A stretch of DNA of 64,000 nt from Sphingomonadales bacterium (GCA_016720115.1 JADJXT010000001.1:1240001-1304000); one strand, 5' to 3'. Shown: positions 52,363 to 62,035, counted from the first letter of the stretch. The notes: generated by a model not told the origin, from the letters alone. Numbers and translations: made by a program.

Positions 52363-53637
52363 ATGCACGACCTGAAATCCATTCGCGAAAATCCCGCCGC
52401 ATTCGACGCCGCGCTTGCGCGTCGCGGGGCCGCAGCCGTGTCTGCCGAAATTCTGGCGCTCGACGAACGCCGCCGTTCGGTGCTGACCGAACTGCAGGAC
52501 GGCCAGTCGCGCCGTAACGAGGCTTCAAAAGCCATCGGTGCCGCGATGGGCAAGGGCGACACGGCAACGGCAGACGCGCTGAAGGCCGAGGTTGGCGGGT
52601 TGAAGGAAAAGCTGCCGCAACTGGAAGAGCAGGAGCGTGCGGTTTCGGCTGAGCTTGATGCGCTGCTCGCGTCGATCCCCAATCTGCCGTTCGACGAAGT
52701 GCCTGAGGGTGCGGACGAGAATGACAATGTCGAAGTCAGCCGCTGGGGCACGCCCCGCGCCTTCGATTTTGACGCGAAGGATCATAGCGAGATCGGCCCG
52801 CCGCTGGGCCTCGATTTCGAAACCGGCGTCGCCATTTCGGGCGCGCGCTTCACCTTCATGCGCGGGCAGATGGCGCGGCTGAATCGCGCGCTTGGCCAGT
52901 TCATGCTCGACCACCAGACCGGCACCAACGGCTATGGCGAATGCGCCACGCCCTATCTGGTGCGGACTGAGTCGCTGTTCGGCACGGGGCAATTGCCCAA
53001 ATTTGCCGAGGACAATTTCCAGACCACCGATGGCCGCTGGCTGATCCCCACCGCCGAAGTCTCGCTATCCAACAGCGTGCGCGAGCAGATACTTGATGAC
53101 GCGGCGCTGCCGATCCGCATGACCGCGCTGACGCCCTGTTTCCGTTCCGAAGCGGGCGCCGCCGGCAAGGATACCAAGGGCCTGATCCGCCAGCACCAGT
53201 TTGAAAAGGTCGAGCTGGTATCCATCACCCGCCCCGAGGATAGCGTGGCGGAACATGAGCGCATGACTGCGGCGGCGGAAAGCGTGCTGCAGGCGCTGGG
53301 GCTGCCCTATCGCAAATTGCTGCTGTGCACCGGCGATATGGGCTTTGGCGCGCGCAAAACCTATGATCTTGAGGTCTGGCTGCCGGGGCAGGGGCTGTAT
53401 CGCGAGATTTCGAGCTGTTCGAACTGCGGCGATTTCCAGGCGCGGCGGATGAGCGCCCGCTATCGCCCGGCAGAGGCCAAAGGCACGGCGTTCGTGCACA
53501 CGCTCAACGGTTCCGGGCTGGCGGTTGGCCGCACGCTGGTTGCGGTTATCGAAAATTACCAGAATGCCGATGGCAGCGTGACGGTGCCGGAGGTTTTGAT
53601 GCCCTATATGGGTGGGGTTGAAATGCTGGTGCCTTGA
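52363..53637 (+). CDS. serS: Seryl-tRNA synthetase
   Basis: A 424-residue class-II synthetase. The N-terminal coiled-coil arm (HDLKSIRENPAAFDAALARR onward) binds tRNA; class-II motifs include TPCFRSEAGAAGKDTKGLIR and LNGSGLAVGRTLVAVIENYQ, which is diagnostic. ATG 52363 is preferred to TTG 52357. Confidence 0.97.
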   Translation: MHDLKSIRENPAAFDAALARRGAAAVSAEILALDERRRSVLTELQDGQSRRNEASKAIGAAMGKGDTATADALKAEVGGLKEKLPQLEEQERAVSAELDALLASIPNLPFDEVPEGADENDNVEVSRWGTPRAFDFDAKDHSEIGPPLGLDFETGVAISGARFTFMRGQMARLNRALGQFMLDHQTGTNGYGECATPYLVRTESLFGTGQLPKFAEDNFQTTDGRWLIPTAEVSLSNSVREQILDDAALPIRMTALTPCFRSEAGAAGKDTKGLIRQHQFEKVELVSITRPEDSVAEHERMTAAAESVLQALGLPYRKLLLCTGDMGFGARKTYDLEVWLPGQGLYREISSCSNCGDFQARRMSARYRPAEAKGTAFVHTLNGSGLAVGRTLVAVIENYQNADGSVTVPEVLMPYMGGVEMLVP

Positions 53638-53649
53638 TTTTTTTGTTTC

Positions 53650-53800
53650 GTCACCCCCGCCCTTCGACTGCCTGCCAAGGCAGGCGCTCAGGATAAACTG
53701 CCCTGCGGGCAGGCGGGGGCCATCGCCGGTCGATGAAATTTGATCGACAGGTGATGGATTGACGTTCCGTCACTTCGTTCGCCGCCTTGGCGGGAATGAC
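53650..53800. repeat. Compound palindromic repeat before surE
   Basis: Outer ends GTCACCCCCGCC and GGCGGGAATGAC are inverted partners; inside are the hairpin CTGCCTGCCAAGGCAGGC and a TCGATGAAA...TTTGATCGA pair. It shares blocks with 29083-29214. No gene lies in this gap. Confidence 0.75.
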
Positions 53801-53834
53801 GAGTTTCAATTTTTACCGGGAGCTACTGATCCAA

Positions 53835-54599
53835 ATGCGCATCCTCCTTACCAATGACGACGGCGTAAACGCCCCTGGCCTCAAGGTTCTTGAAAAGATC
53901 GCGCGCGAATTCAGCGACGATATCTGGATTGTCGCCCCCGCCGAGGAAAATTCGGGGGCGGGACACTCGCTCACGCTCACCCGGCCGGTTCGGATTCGCC
54001 AGCATGGGCACCAGCATTATTCGGTTACCGGCACGCCGACCGACTCGGTGATGATGGCATTGGGTGTGGTGATGAAGGATGCCAAGCCCGATGTTGTGCT
54101 GTCCGGCGTCAATCGCGGGGCAAATCTGGGCGATGACATCACTTATTCAGGCACGGTTTCCGCCGCGATGGAGGGCGCATTGGCCGGTGTGCGCGCGATT
54201 GCCTTGAGCCAGGTCTATGGCAAGGAAGGCATGGGCGATGCGGTGCCCTTTTCGGCAGCGGAAGCATGGGGCCCCAAGGTGCTGGCCCCGCTGCTGCAGG
54301 CCGAATTTGCCCCCCGCACGCTGGTGAACATCAATTTTCCGGCAGTTGCGCCAGAAGCGGTGAAGGGCATTCAGGTGGTGCGGCAGGGCTTCCATGATTA
54401 CAGCCGCGGCTCAATCGTCAAGGGCACCGACCCGCGCGGTTACGACTATTATTGGTTCGGCCTTCATGGCGTAGAGCATACGTCGGGTCATGATACCGAT
54501 CTTGAGGTTGTCGACGACGGCTATGTCGCGGTTACTCCGTTGCAGTTAGAGCTGACTCACACGGCATCGCTCGCCACCATTTCGGCACTGTATCGCTGA
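53835..54599 (+). CDS. surE: 5'/3'-nucleotidase SurE
   Basis: A 254-residue metal-dependent nucleotidase. It begins MRILLTNDDGVNAPGL with the metal-binding Asp pair, then VAPAEENSGAGHSLTL with another ligand, VLSGVNRGANLGDDITYSGT and TDLEVVDDGYVAVTPL. ATG 53835 is chosen because it places the first strand at the N-terminus. Confidence 0.95.
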   Translation: MRILLTNDDGVNAPGLKVLEKIAREFSDDIWIVAPAEENSGAGHSLTLTRPVRIRQHGHQHYSVTGTPTDSVMMALGVVMKDAKPDVVLSGVNRGANLGDDITYSGTVSAAMEGALAGVRAIALSQVYGKEGMGDAVPFSAAEAWGPKVLAPLLQAEFAPRTLVNINFPAVAPEAVKGIQVVRQGFHDYSRGSIVKGTDPRGYDYYWFGLHGVEHTSGHDTDLEVVDDGYVAVTPLQLELTHTASLATISALYR

Positions 54600-54657
54600 A
54601 CCGGCACCGGAAGCGGACGGGTTCTTCCGCCGGTGCAATGCGGCGGCGGGCTACTCG

Positions 54658-55389
54658 TCAGGCTGCCCGCCCGATATGTGTGATTGGGCCGATCGCCTGC
54701 GCCTGGGGAATGCCGACCGTTGTGGACGGTGCAGCGATGCTGTGCTTGACCGCCCAGGTCGCTGCCTGCGTGCGGTTTTCAACGGCCAGCTTTCGCAGGA
54801 TCGCCTTTACATGCACTTTCACCGTTGCTTCGCAAATGTCGAATTTGCGTGCGATGACCTTGTTGGCCATCCCTGCCATGATGCTTTCCAGAATTTCAAT
54901 TTCCCGCGAAGACAGGCCTGCTTCGATTGCGCTCATGCGCCAGTCACCAGTATCGGTAGACGGCACGCAATTCACAAGATCGCCTGCGAGTTGCGAGGGG
55001 AATACTTTTTCGCCCATCGCCACCAGGTGGATCGATTCAATTAACGGGTCGCAAGAGATTTCCTTGACGATAACCGCATCGACGCCGTTCTGGAACGCCA
55101 GCGCCACGTCGTCGAACACATAACGATCGGACAGCAGAACCAGCTTTGCTCTGGGATGCTCTTGAGCGAGCAGTTTGCAATCGACCATCCAACTGCTGTC
55201 AGCACCCGGGTCGATCACCACGACCTGCGGGCCTTCCTCATCAGCCGTCTGGGCAAGGGCAGATGCCACCGAAACCGCGTCTGATACCGAAGCTTGAATG
55301 TGGAAATTGTCGCTGGAAAGGATCTTCTTGAGCCCTTCACGACCTATCTCGTTTTTTCCCCAAAGGAAAATATTGACTTTGCGCAGCAT
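54658..55389 (-). CDS. LuxR-type response regulator with atypical receiver
   Basis: A 243-residue regulator. Residues 1-125 have a receiver-like fold (KVNIFLWGKNEIGREGLKKI, VVVIDPGADSS with a possible phospho-Asp, and VDAVIVKEIS), but the acidic pair normally at the end of strand 1 is replaced by LWG, so phosphorylation is doubtful. The C-terminal LuxR helix-turn-helix is clear: LSSREIEILESIMAGMANKV and ATVKVHVKAILRKL. The ATG at 55389 follows AAAGGG; 55431 is an alternative start. Its place beside the secretion genes suggests it controls them. Confidence 0.82.
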   Translation of the reverse strand: MLRKVNIFLWGKNEIGREGLKKILSSDNFHIQASVSDAVSVASALAQTADEEGPQVVVIDPGADSSWMVDCKLLAQEHPRAKLVLLSDRYVFDDVALAFQNGVDAVIVKEISCDPLIESIHLVAMGEKVFPSQLAGDLVNCVPSTDTGDWRMSAIEAGLSSREIEILESIMAGMANKVIARKFDICEATVKVHVKAILRKLAVENRTQAATWAVKHSIAAPSTTVGIPQAQAIGPITHIGRAA

Positions 55390-55954
55390 CTTCGCCCTTT
55401 CTGTTTTACCAGCCAAGGCGACCCTGTTCATCTATTTGCGGATTCATAAATCGGCGGTCAGAAACTGACTCGCCTACCATGTCCCGTCTTTTCCCAGCTT
55501 GCCGTTAATCAACATTGGTAGCTCACTGTCGACTTGAACTATACAAATCTCGCGGTTCTTTACCATCGGAAATATTCTCTCTACCCCTAAAGCAGTATGC
55601 GCGGTCGATGCCGGAGATTGTCATATCCGAGTCAGCTTATTGCCACGACAAAGTGTAAATTCGTCTAAAACCGTCGCTTTTCGATTCTCAGCGTGGAACT
55701 TTACCCGCGCGCGCAGACCCTCCAGAGGGATTAGAAGATTTGACATGTTCATAGTCAAAATGCCCGCTGCTGTTAACCTTTGGCGTTATCAAACTGCCTG
55801 TGGAAAACCCTCCGTCCGCCGTAGCGCCCTGCGATTCGCGCCTTCAAGTGCGGAATTGAACCTAAGGCGATAACCCGTTGCGCTAGCCATCAACTGTCCA
55901 AAAGAGGGACAGTTTTGCTGTAGGTCGATCATCGCTACGGTGTGGGTCGGGATC
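55390..55954. other. 565-bp gap upstream of the LuxR-type gene
   Basis: No convincing gene. It is AT-richer than its surroundings, especially 55440-55770. A hairpin AACTGTCC (55892-55899) / GGACAGTT (55907-55914) lies just beyond the barrel gene's stop and may end its transcript or serve as an operator. The gap probably holds the LuxR-type gene's promoter. Confidence 0.6.
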
Positions 55955-57652
55955 TCAAACGGCAGCGCTGAAGGAAATTGCGAAGGCCCTGGTGCGATCT
56001 CCGGCCTGTTTGGCAACCGGTTTGGCGAGATCGAACCGCACGGTACCGGCAGGCGATCGCCAGGCTAACCCCATCCCGACCGAAACTCGGGGGCGGGAGG
56101 AGTTGCCAATCAGTTGTTCGCCGGGCTGCACCTGCGAACGGTCTGCCTTGAATACCGATCCCGCGTCGACAAAAAGCGAAGGCTGCAAGCCTATGCGTTT
56201 GAAAAATCCTCCAACATTGGCGGACAATTCGGCGCGTCCGACATAGTAGGCCTTTCCGCCAAGGGCGACATTCTGCAATCCGGTGGTACCTGTCGGAAGC
56301 ACTTTTGGCCCGACACCGCGCAAGTCGAACCCGCGCAAACTGGCATCCCCGGCGTAGAAGCGTTCGAAAAGCGGCACCTCGCGCTGCGCCAATTTCGCTA
56401 CGTACCCGCCTTCCAGGTCTATGTGGAACGACAGATATTCGCCGAGGCCCAGATGGGCTTCTGCGCCGACGCGAGTGCGTGAAAATGGTGCGCTGCCTCC
56501 TACTCCCGTATCCTGTGCCAGGCGCAGTCGGACACCCTTGTAGAAATCCCCTTCGTGTCTGCGCTTGTCGAAAACCAGCGATACCGACAATAGCGAATTG
56601 GTGCGGCTGCCCAGCGAATTGCAGAGTGGGCTGCCATAGAGTTGCGCATCACACACCATGTTCTTGCGGCGCATCCGGATGGTATCGGACGATAGACGGT
56701 AGGTTGCGTTCAGCGACAGCGTGTTGTCGAACTTTCGGCTCAGCTGGATGAGAGTACCGTATGATCCCTGGTTGAAGGGTAACGAGCGCAGGCCACTGCC
56801 AAATCCCTTGGCCGACATGCGATGGGCAAACAATGTAGGGGCCGCGGCCATACTGCTGCCCAGCAGATTGCCATCAACATAGCCGATTTCCACCATCTGT
56901 CGCATTTGCGAAAGTCGCACCGATGCGGCCAGTTCGCGTTCGAAACCGCCGATTTTCTTCCGCGCAATCTTGCCGCCGATGCTGGCGCCCTCGACCGAGG
57001 AAAATCCGGCGGAAAAGGTAAGTCCGCCGCGGGACTGCAACAGGTCCGGATTGAGCTCGTAATTTTTCAGGGTAAGGTCGACATCATCTCCGCTTACGTC
57101 AGCAGCAGACGACCCCGATATCGTCGTGTCGCTGCCCTGGCAGGACTGTGCCGTCATGTCCGGACATTTGGCTTGTTCGACCATATTGCCTTCTTCATCG
57201 AAGAAAACATAGGCGTCGTTCAACTGACGGCTTTTCGCCATGTGAAGGCCGCTTTCGCTCGGCTCGTCGGACGCTGCATTGTCCGTGAAGCGTTGCGGCG
57301 CGGTTGTATCCTGTATCGACAGTGCGGGCTGCAGTGTGGGCAAAACGAATGCGGAAGCCACGTAATGACGGCCAAGCCCGAGCGTGAAAGACGATGAAGC
57401 GAGCGCGACGCCCTCCGTTTCGGGAGGGACAGTCGGCGGGTCAAGGCGCAATTTGCCGTTGCCAGGCGCGAGTATCTCTGGTTCGCCGTGCCATCTGCGA
57501 CGGGCTTCCCTATGAAATGGCATCGGATAGACCGGCACGGCAATCGTTTCGATGTGCAAATCTTCGGGTTCGCCACAGATGGTTGCGGCACCGATGGCTG
57601 CACCGCGCGCCCATTGGTTGAGGCTGCCAGCAAGTTGTACACAGGCGATCAC
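55955..57652 (-). CDS. BamA-like outer-membrane beta-barrel protein
   Basis: A 565-residue protein. From about residue 205 it matches Omp85-type barrels: GGLTFSAGFSSVEGASIGGK and later RFYAGDASLRGFDLRGVGPK (the conserved loop-6 RGF motif), LFVDAGSVF, and SVGMGLAWRSPAGTVRFDLA. The N-terminal 200 residues show no POTRA repeats and no normal signal peptide at the chosen start, although the GTG at 57652 has a perfect AGGAGG five bases upstream. A frame problem near the start or an unusual leader is possible. It follows the HlyD gene by 16 bp. Confidence 0.75.
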   Translation of the reverse strand: MIACVQLAGSLNQWARGAAIGAATICGEPEDLHIETIAVPVYPMPFHREARRRWHGEPEILAPGNGKLRLDPPTVPPETEGVALASSSFTLGLGRHYVASAFVLPTLQPALSIQDTTAPQRFTDNAASDEPSESGLHMAKSRQLNDAYVFFDEEGNMVEQAKCPDMTAQSCQGSDTTISGSSAADVSGDDVDLTLKNYELNPDLLQSRGGLTFSAGFSSVEGASIGGKIARKKIGGFERELAASVRLSQMRQMVEIGYVDGNLLGSSMAAAPTLFAHRMSAKGFGSGLRSLPFNQGSYGTLIQLSRKFDNTLSLNATYRLSSDTIRMRRKNMVCDAQLYGSPLCNSLGSRTNSLLSVSLVFDKRRHEGDFYKGVRLRLAQDTGVGGSAPFSRTRVGAEAHLGLGEYLSFHIDLEGGYVAKLAQREVPLFERFYAGDASLRGFDLRGVGPKVLPTGTTGLQNVALGGKAYYVGRAELSANVGGFFKRIGLQPSLFVDAGSVFKADRSQVQPGEQLIGNSSRPRVSVGMGLAWRSPAGTVRFDLAKPVAKQAGDRTRAFAISFSAAV

Positions 57653-57668
57653 CGGCGCCTCCTGCTAC

Positions 57669-59030
57669 CTATTGCTCGCGGAACGCACGGTTGAAGCTGT
57701 CGATCATGGGCTGGAACAAATATTGCAGCAGCGAATTTGCGCCCAGATCGATAAACACTTCGGCTGGCATGCCTGAAACCAGTTCGACCTGTGGCAGCGA
57801 TTTGAGTTCGGCGGGATCGATTTCGACTTTCACCTTGTAGTATAGCATTCCGACCGCCTCGTCATAGGATGCGTCGGGGCTGACGTCGCGAACGACCCCG
57901 TTCATCCCGCGCAGCACACGGGCCTTGTAAGGGGTCAACCGCACTTCGGCGGAAAGGCCGGGGCGCACGGCATCGATATCTTCCGCGCGCAGCCGCGCTG
58001 CGACCACAATCTTTTCGTTCGACGGAACGATATCCAGCACAGGCTGGCCCTGGCCGATGACGCCGCCGGGCGTTATCAGGCGCAGATTGGCAACCTTGCC
58101 GTCAACCGGCGCGACGATCTGCGCCCGTTTGCGGACATCCTCGCTGACCTTCAGCTTTTCGCGTGCCTCTGCAATCTGCATCTGGATGTCGCGCTGCTGT
58201 GTAGCCGCCTCGGTTGCCATCTGGCCACGCAGGAAGGTCATCTGGGCCTGCGTCTCATCAATGGTCTTGTGAAGGCGATCGACATTGTTGGTTATCTGCC
58301 CGTGTTGTCCCTGCGCCGCGGCCCGCTGCCGCTGCAAGGTCAGCAAGCGCGATTTGCGTTCGAGGCCTTCGTCGACGAGCATGCCGACCGCCATCTCCTC
58401 ATCGTCCAGCAGGCGTTGCTGGTCGCCCAGCGAAGACAGTTGCGCCCTTGAACTGCGGATTTCGGCGCGCGCCTGGCCCAGTCGCTGCGAGAGCACAAGC
58501 GATTGATCGGCAAGGCTCCTCCGCCGTGCTGAAAACAGCGCGTTGGAGGCGGCGATGATCGATTGCACTTCGGGCTGTTCTGCAAGTGCGAGCAACTCGG
58601 CGGGGTAGCGTATGGCAGGCAGGCCCTGCCGTTCCGCAGTCAATCGGGCGTCCTGCGCCAACAGGCCATATAAGGCGCTGCGCACAGCGTCATCGCGCGC
58701 TTCGGTCTGTGTGGTATCGAGTTCGACAAGCACGTCACCGGCACGCACCGGCTGCCCCTCCTTGACCAGGAAACGGCTGACAATGCCGCCTTCGAGATGC
58801 TGAACAGTGCGCCGACCACCACCCGCGGCTTCCAATATGCCGCTGGCAATGGCGGCGCTGTTCAGCGGCGCCACCCACGCCCAAATGGCGAAGATCACGG
58901 CGAACGCGGCAAGTGCGATGAAAGCGAACCGCAGCGGGCCGCGCACGCGCGGAGCAGCTGTTCCCTGCCCCTGGTCAGCTGTGTCGAATGGCGCGAAGCC
59001 GCCGACGGGGATACGCAGCGGTGCGTTCAC
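57669..59030 (-). CDS. HlyD-family type I secretion adaptor
   Basis: A 453-residue periplasmic adaptor. One membrane helix (RFAFIALAAFAVIFAIWAWV) follows a short cytosolic start; then GGRRTVQHLEGGIVSRFLVK with the lipoyl-like half, a long coiled-coil hairpin (about 130-310), and IVAPVDGKVANLRLITPGGV, all standard for HlyD/PrtE. It links the ABC exporter to TolC. It overlaps the ATPase gene by 4 bp. Confidence 0.93.
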   Translation of the reverse strand: MNAPLRIPVGGFAPFDTADQGQGTAAPRVRGPLRFAFIALAAFAVIFAIWAWVAPLNSAAIASGILEAAGGGRRTVQHLEGGIVSRFLVKEGQPVRAGDVLVELDTTQTEARDDAVRSALYGLLAQDARLTAERQGLPAIRYPAELLALAEQPEVQSIIAASNALFSARRRSLADQSLVLSQRLGQARAEIRSSRAQLSSLGDQQRLLDDEEMAVGMLVDEGLERKSRLLTLQRQRAAAQGQHGQITNNVDRLHKTIDETQAQMTFLRGQMATEAATQQRDIQMQIAEAREKLKVSEDVRKRAQIVAPVDGKVANLRLITPGGVIGQGQPVLDIVPSNEKIVVAARLRAEDIDAVRPGLSAEVRLTPYKARVLRGMNGVVRDVSPDASYDEAVGMLYYKVKVEIDPAELKSLPQVELVSGMPAEVFIDLGANSLLQYLFQPMIDSFNRAFREQ

Positions 59031-60835
59031 GATCCGGTTCCTTCCTTGTCGAACATGACCGGGTTGTGCTGGGCAGCGCGTGCCGCCGTTGCGGCAGCGA
59101 CACGAGGAGCGGGGGGGGGCGAAGCGAGCTTCCTTCCCGACATGCTCTCAATTATCTCGGCAGCTTCGCCGAATTTGACGATCCGGCCTTCCATCATCAT
59201 TGCGATCTTGTCGGACAGTTGCAGTAGATTGGCCCTGTGGGACACAATCACGGTGGTGACCTTCATCGCCTTGAGGCGCTTGATCGTTGCAGCGAGCGCC
59301 GCATCGCCACGCGCGTCGAGGCTGGAATTGGGTTCGTCCAGCACGACCAGTTTGGGGGCGCCGAACAGCGCCCTGGCGAGGCCGATGCGTTGGCGCTGGC
59401 CCCCTGAAAGCTGCTGGCCGCCATCGGTCAGGACGCAATCATAGCCACCCCGCAGTTGCAGGATCATGTCGTGGCAATCGGCAAGCTTTGCCGCAGCGAT
59501 AACTGACGCGTCGCTGGCATCGGGCAGGAAACGGGCGATGTTCTGCCGGATGGTTCCGGGCAGCAGTTCGATATCCTGCGGCAGATAGCCTATATGTTGC
59601 CCAAAATCGCTCCGCATCCATTCGAAGGTATCGGCGCCATCGAGCCGGACATGGCCCGAGGTCGGTTTCAATACCCCCACGAGCATTCGCGACAATGTCG
59701 TCTTGCCGGATGCCGACGGGCCGACAATGGCAAGCGTCGTCCCGGCATCGACAGCGAAACTTACGCCCTTCAGGATCGCACCATTGGTTCCCGGCACCAT
59801 GAACGTCAGCATTTCGACCGAAACATGGCCTTCCGGCTGCGGCAGAGTCATCTCGGATGCGCGCGGCCGCGGCAGATCGAAAAAGTCGATCAGCTTTTTG
59901 AAGCTTTGTCGCGCGATCACGAACTGTTTCCAGTAACTCATCGACGCTTCAATGGGTGCAAGCAGCCGCGCGGCGATGATCGATCCGGCGATCATGGCGC
60001 CGCCGGTAAGCTGGTTGTCAAGGACCAGGAGCGTACCTACGCCCAGCAATGCCACCTGCACCGCGTTGCGCACAAATTTCGTTACCGCAAGGATGTTGCT
60101 GGAAAAATTCTGCGTCTGGTCGACCGCTTCCGCCTCCCGGGAGTGCCGGTCGGCCCAATGCGCGACCGTCTGCCGCGCCATGCCCATGGCATCGATGACC
60201 TCTGAATTGCGGACCAGGCATTCGGCATATTGCATGTTCTGCGCCGCCTGAGCCTGCGATTCCCCGATCCTCGCGCGGGTCGCCCGCTCATTATACCAGG
60301 TGAGAGCGAAAAGACCGATGGCACCTACGCCGCAAATCACGCCAAACAGCGGGTGCAGCAGGAACACGACCAGCAGGTAGAGCGGCACCCACAGCATATC
60401 GACGACGCTGAACAATGTTGGCGAGGACAGGAAACCCTTGACCTGTGCCAGTTCGCGCAGCGCTTCGAGCCGCGAATTGGGCGACATCAGCCGATACTCC
60501 AGCGATCGGGTGAGCAAGGTGGGGCCGATGGACTGGGCAATCCAGGTGCCGACGCGGTTGGCGACATTCTGCCTTACCGCCTCGAGCGCGCCTGCAAGTA
60601 AAATCGCCAGTACGATTGCCAGAGTCAGGAAAAGCAGCGTGTCCTTGCTCCGGCTCGCCAGCACCCGATCAAACAGCTGCATCATGTAAAGCGACATGGC
60701 GAGCGCGGCCAGATTTGTTACCATCGAAAAGAAGATTAGCTGGAGCGCCAGACCCCTGTGCGGTCGCAGCAGCGATTTCAGCAGGTTGGTATCTGCCGAC
60801 TTGGCACGCAACGATCCGAATGCGGGAAGGGCCAT
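59027..60835 (-). CDS. Type I secretion ABC transporter, permease-ATPase
   Basis: A 602-residue half-transporter. The membrane domain has about six helices (from LQLIFFSMVTNLAALAMSLY to about residue 300). The nucleotide-binding domain has Walker A GPSASGKTTL, Q-loop YLPQDIELLPG, signature LSGGQRQRIGLARAL and Walker B LVVLDEPN. No C39 peptidase or CLD precedes the membrane part, which fits PrtD/LapB-like exporters of RTX or adhesin-type substrates. It is coupled to hlyD. Confidence 0.94.
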   Translation of the reverse strand: MALPAFGSLRAKSADTNLLKSLLRPHRGLALQLIFFSMVTNLAALAMSLYMMQLFDRVLASRSKDTLLFLTLAIVLAILLAGALEAVRQNVANRVGTWIAQSIGPTLLTRSLEYRLMSPNSRLEALRELAQVKGFLSSPTLFSVVDMLWVPLYLLVVFLLHPLFGVICGVGAIGLFALTWYNERATRARIGESQAQAAQNMQYAECLVRNSEVIDAMGMARQTVAHWADRHSREAEAVDQTQNFSSNILAVTKFVRNAVQVALLGVGTLLVLDNQLTGGAMIAGSIIAARLLAPIEASMSYWKQFVIARQSFKKLIDFFDLPRPRASEMTLPQPEGHVSVEMLTFMVPGTNGAILKGVSFAVDAGTTLAIVGPSASGKTTLSRMLVGVLKPTSGHVRLDGADTFEWMRSDFGQHIGYLPQDIELLPGTIRQNIARFLPDASDASVIAAAKLADCHDMILQLRGGYDCVLTDGGQQLSGGQRQRIGLARALFGAPKLVVLDEPNSSLDARGDAALAATIKRLKAMKVTTVIVSHRANLLQLSDKIAMMMEGRIVKFGEAAEIIESMSGRKLASPPPAPRVAAATAARAAQHNPVMFDKEGTGS

Positions 60836-60838
60836 GGC

Positions 60839-62035
60839 TCACTGTCCTCCGGCATGCGGGTGACCGCCATGAAGGGGAAGAACGAGGCCCGATATCAGCC
60901 CGGCCAATTCCATCTGGCGGTGCACGCCCAATTTGGCGCGAACGCGTTTCAGGTAGGTGCGGGCGGTTTCTTCAGACAACCCGCAGTCGATCGCAGCGTC
61001 GCACAGACTACTCGATTTCAGGAAATGTCCCAAGAACCGCTGTTCCGACGGTAGTAGCCCAAGCGCTTCGAGCATATGCGACGGGGCATCCATTTTCCCC
61101 GGGGCCATGACAAACAGCAGGGCGCACCGCGAGCCGTCTTCACGTCCGCCCGAGGTCGCCGAAAGCACATAGGCCAAGCGCCATTCGCCATTGCCGTCGT
61201 CAAGGCGATAGACATTTTCGATGGGGTCGGCGGACCCTGCAGTTGCCGCGAGCCTGACGCTTTCACGCAACTGCTTCGCCTGTTTGGTATTGGTGCAGGT
61301 AATCGATCCGTCAGCCGCCCGGATGAGCCAGTTGCGTTTTTCGAGCATCGCATTCGCGGCGCTGTTCATGAACAGCGGCTGGCCGTCACCCGACAGCATC
61401 ATCATTGCCAGCGACACACGGTCGAACATGGCTTCCAGCATTTTGGACCGGCGGGCCTGCTGGGCCATTTGCGCATCCCTGGCCGCCGAGTCCGCAAGCA
61501 GTGGCAACACCAATTGCAGCGAGGCAATCTCATTCGCATCGAACCCGGCGTCACCCCGTCCGCGCAGATACATTGCGCGCACAATGGCGCCGCTGTGTCG
61601 GATTTGCGCAGCAATACCGTAGTCGAAGCCCGCCAGCAGTTCGCCCACCGTGCTGTCGCGCATCGCGTCGGGGGCGTCGGTACAGCGGAACTGGATGCTC
61701 GGTTGCTGGCCGAGCTTCGCCCAGGCCCGGTCTGCAAACTCCAGCAGACATTCGGTACGCCGCACGTCGCCACGAATCGCGTCGAAACCAATCAGGAAAG
61801 CGTGGTGCGGGCCGTTTGCACCCGGCAGTGCAACCGACAGGACAGCGGCCGCAACATGATGCTGCCCAAGAAAATCGTGCCAGACGCGCCGCGTTTCAGC
61901 GGGCACTTCGATGGCATGGGTCGGCCCCGCCTCGGGCTTGCGCGCAGGCAGGTTGCTGAATTCTTCGATGGGATAGACGAAATCGTCGACCGTCTCTGCA
62001 GCGTCTTGTGTTGTATAATCCATGGTGATCGACAT
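60839..62035 (-). CDS. LuxR-type transcription regulator with large sensor region
   Basis: A 398-residue protein. The last 65 residues form a LuxR helix-turn-helix (LLPSEQRFLGHFLKSSSLCD, then GLSEETARTYLKRVRAKLGV). The first 320 residues are not recognised; a segment near 200-290 (MLEAMFDRVSLAMMMLSGDG, then AANAMLEKRNWLI) resembles a PAS-like domain. It lies 3 bp upstream of the ATPase gene and is divergent from TolC, so it probably controls both. The ATG at about 62035 is used; a TTG at 62128 is in frame. Confidence 0.8.
   Translation of the reverse strand: MSITMDYTTQDAAETVDDFVYPIEEFSNLPARKPEAGPTHAIEVPAETRRVWHDFLGQHHVAAAVLSVALPGANGPHHAFLIGFDAIRGDVRRTECLLEFADRAWAKLGQQPSIQFRCTDAPDAMRDSTVGELLAGFDYGIAAQIRHSGAIVRAMYLRGRGDAGFDANEIASLQLVLPLLADSAARDAQMAQQARRSKMLEAMFDRVSLAMMMLSGDGQPLFMNSAANAMLEKRNWLIRAADGSITCTNTKQAKQLRESVRLAATAGSADPIENVYRLDDGNGEWRLAYVLSATSGGREDGSRCALLFVMAPGKMDAPSHMLEALGLLPSEQRFLGHFLKSSSLCDAAIDCGLSEETARTYLKRVRAKLGVHRQMELAGLISGLVLPLHGGHPHAGGQ

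Noticed and set aside
51248..52567. 439-codon minus-strand frame rich in Asp, Glu, Leu and Pro
   Set aside because: It is the reverse complement of the Ser/Gly repeat region; its composition follows from the repeats, and the plus-strand gene has signal and sorting features.
55640..55873. 77-codon frame in the gap near the barrel gene
   Set aside because: No ribosome site and Arg/Ser-rich composition without any motif.
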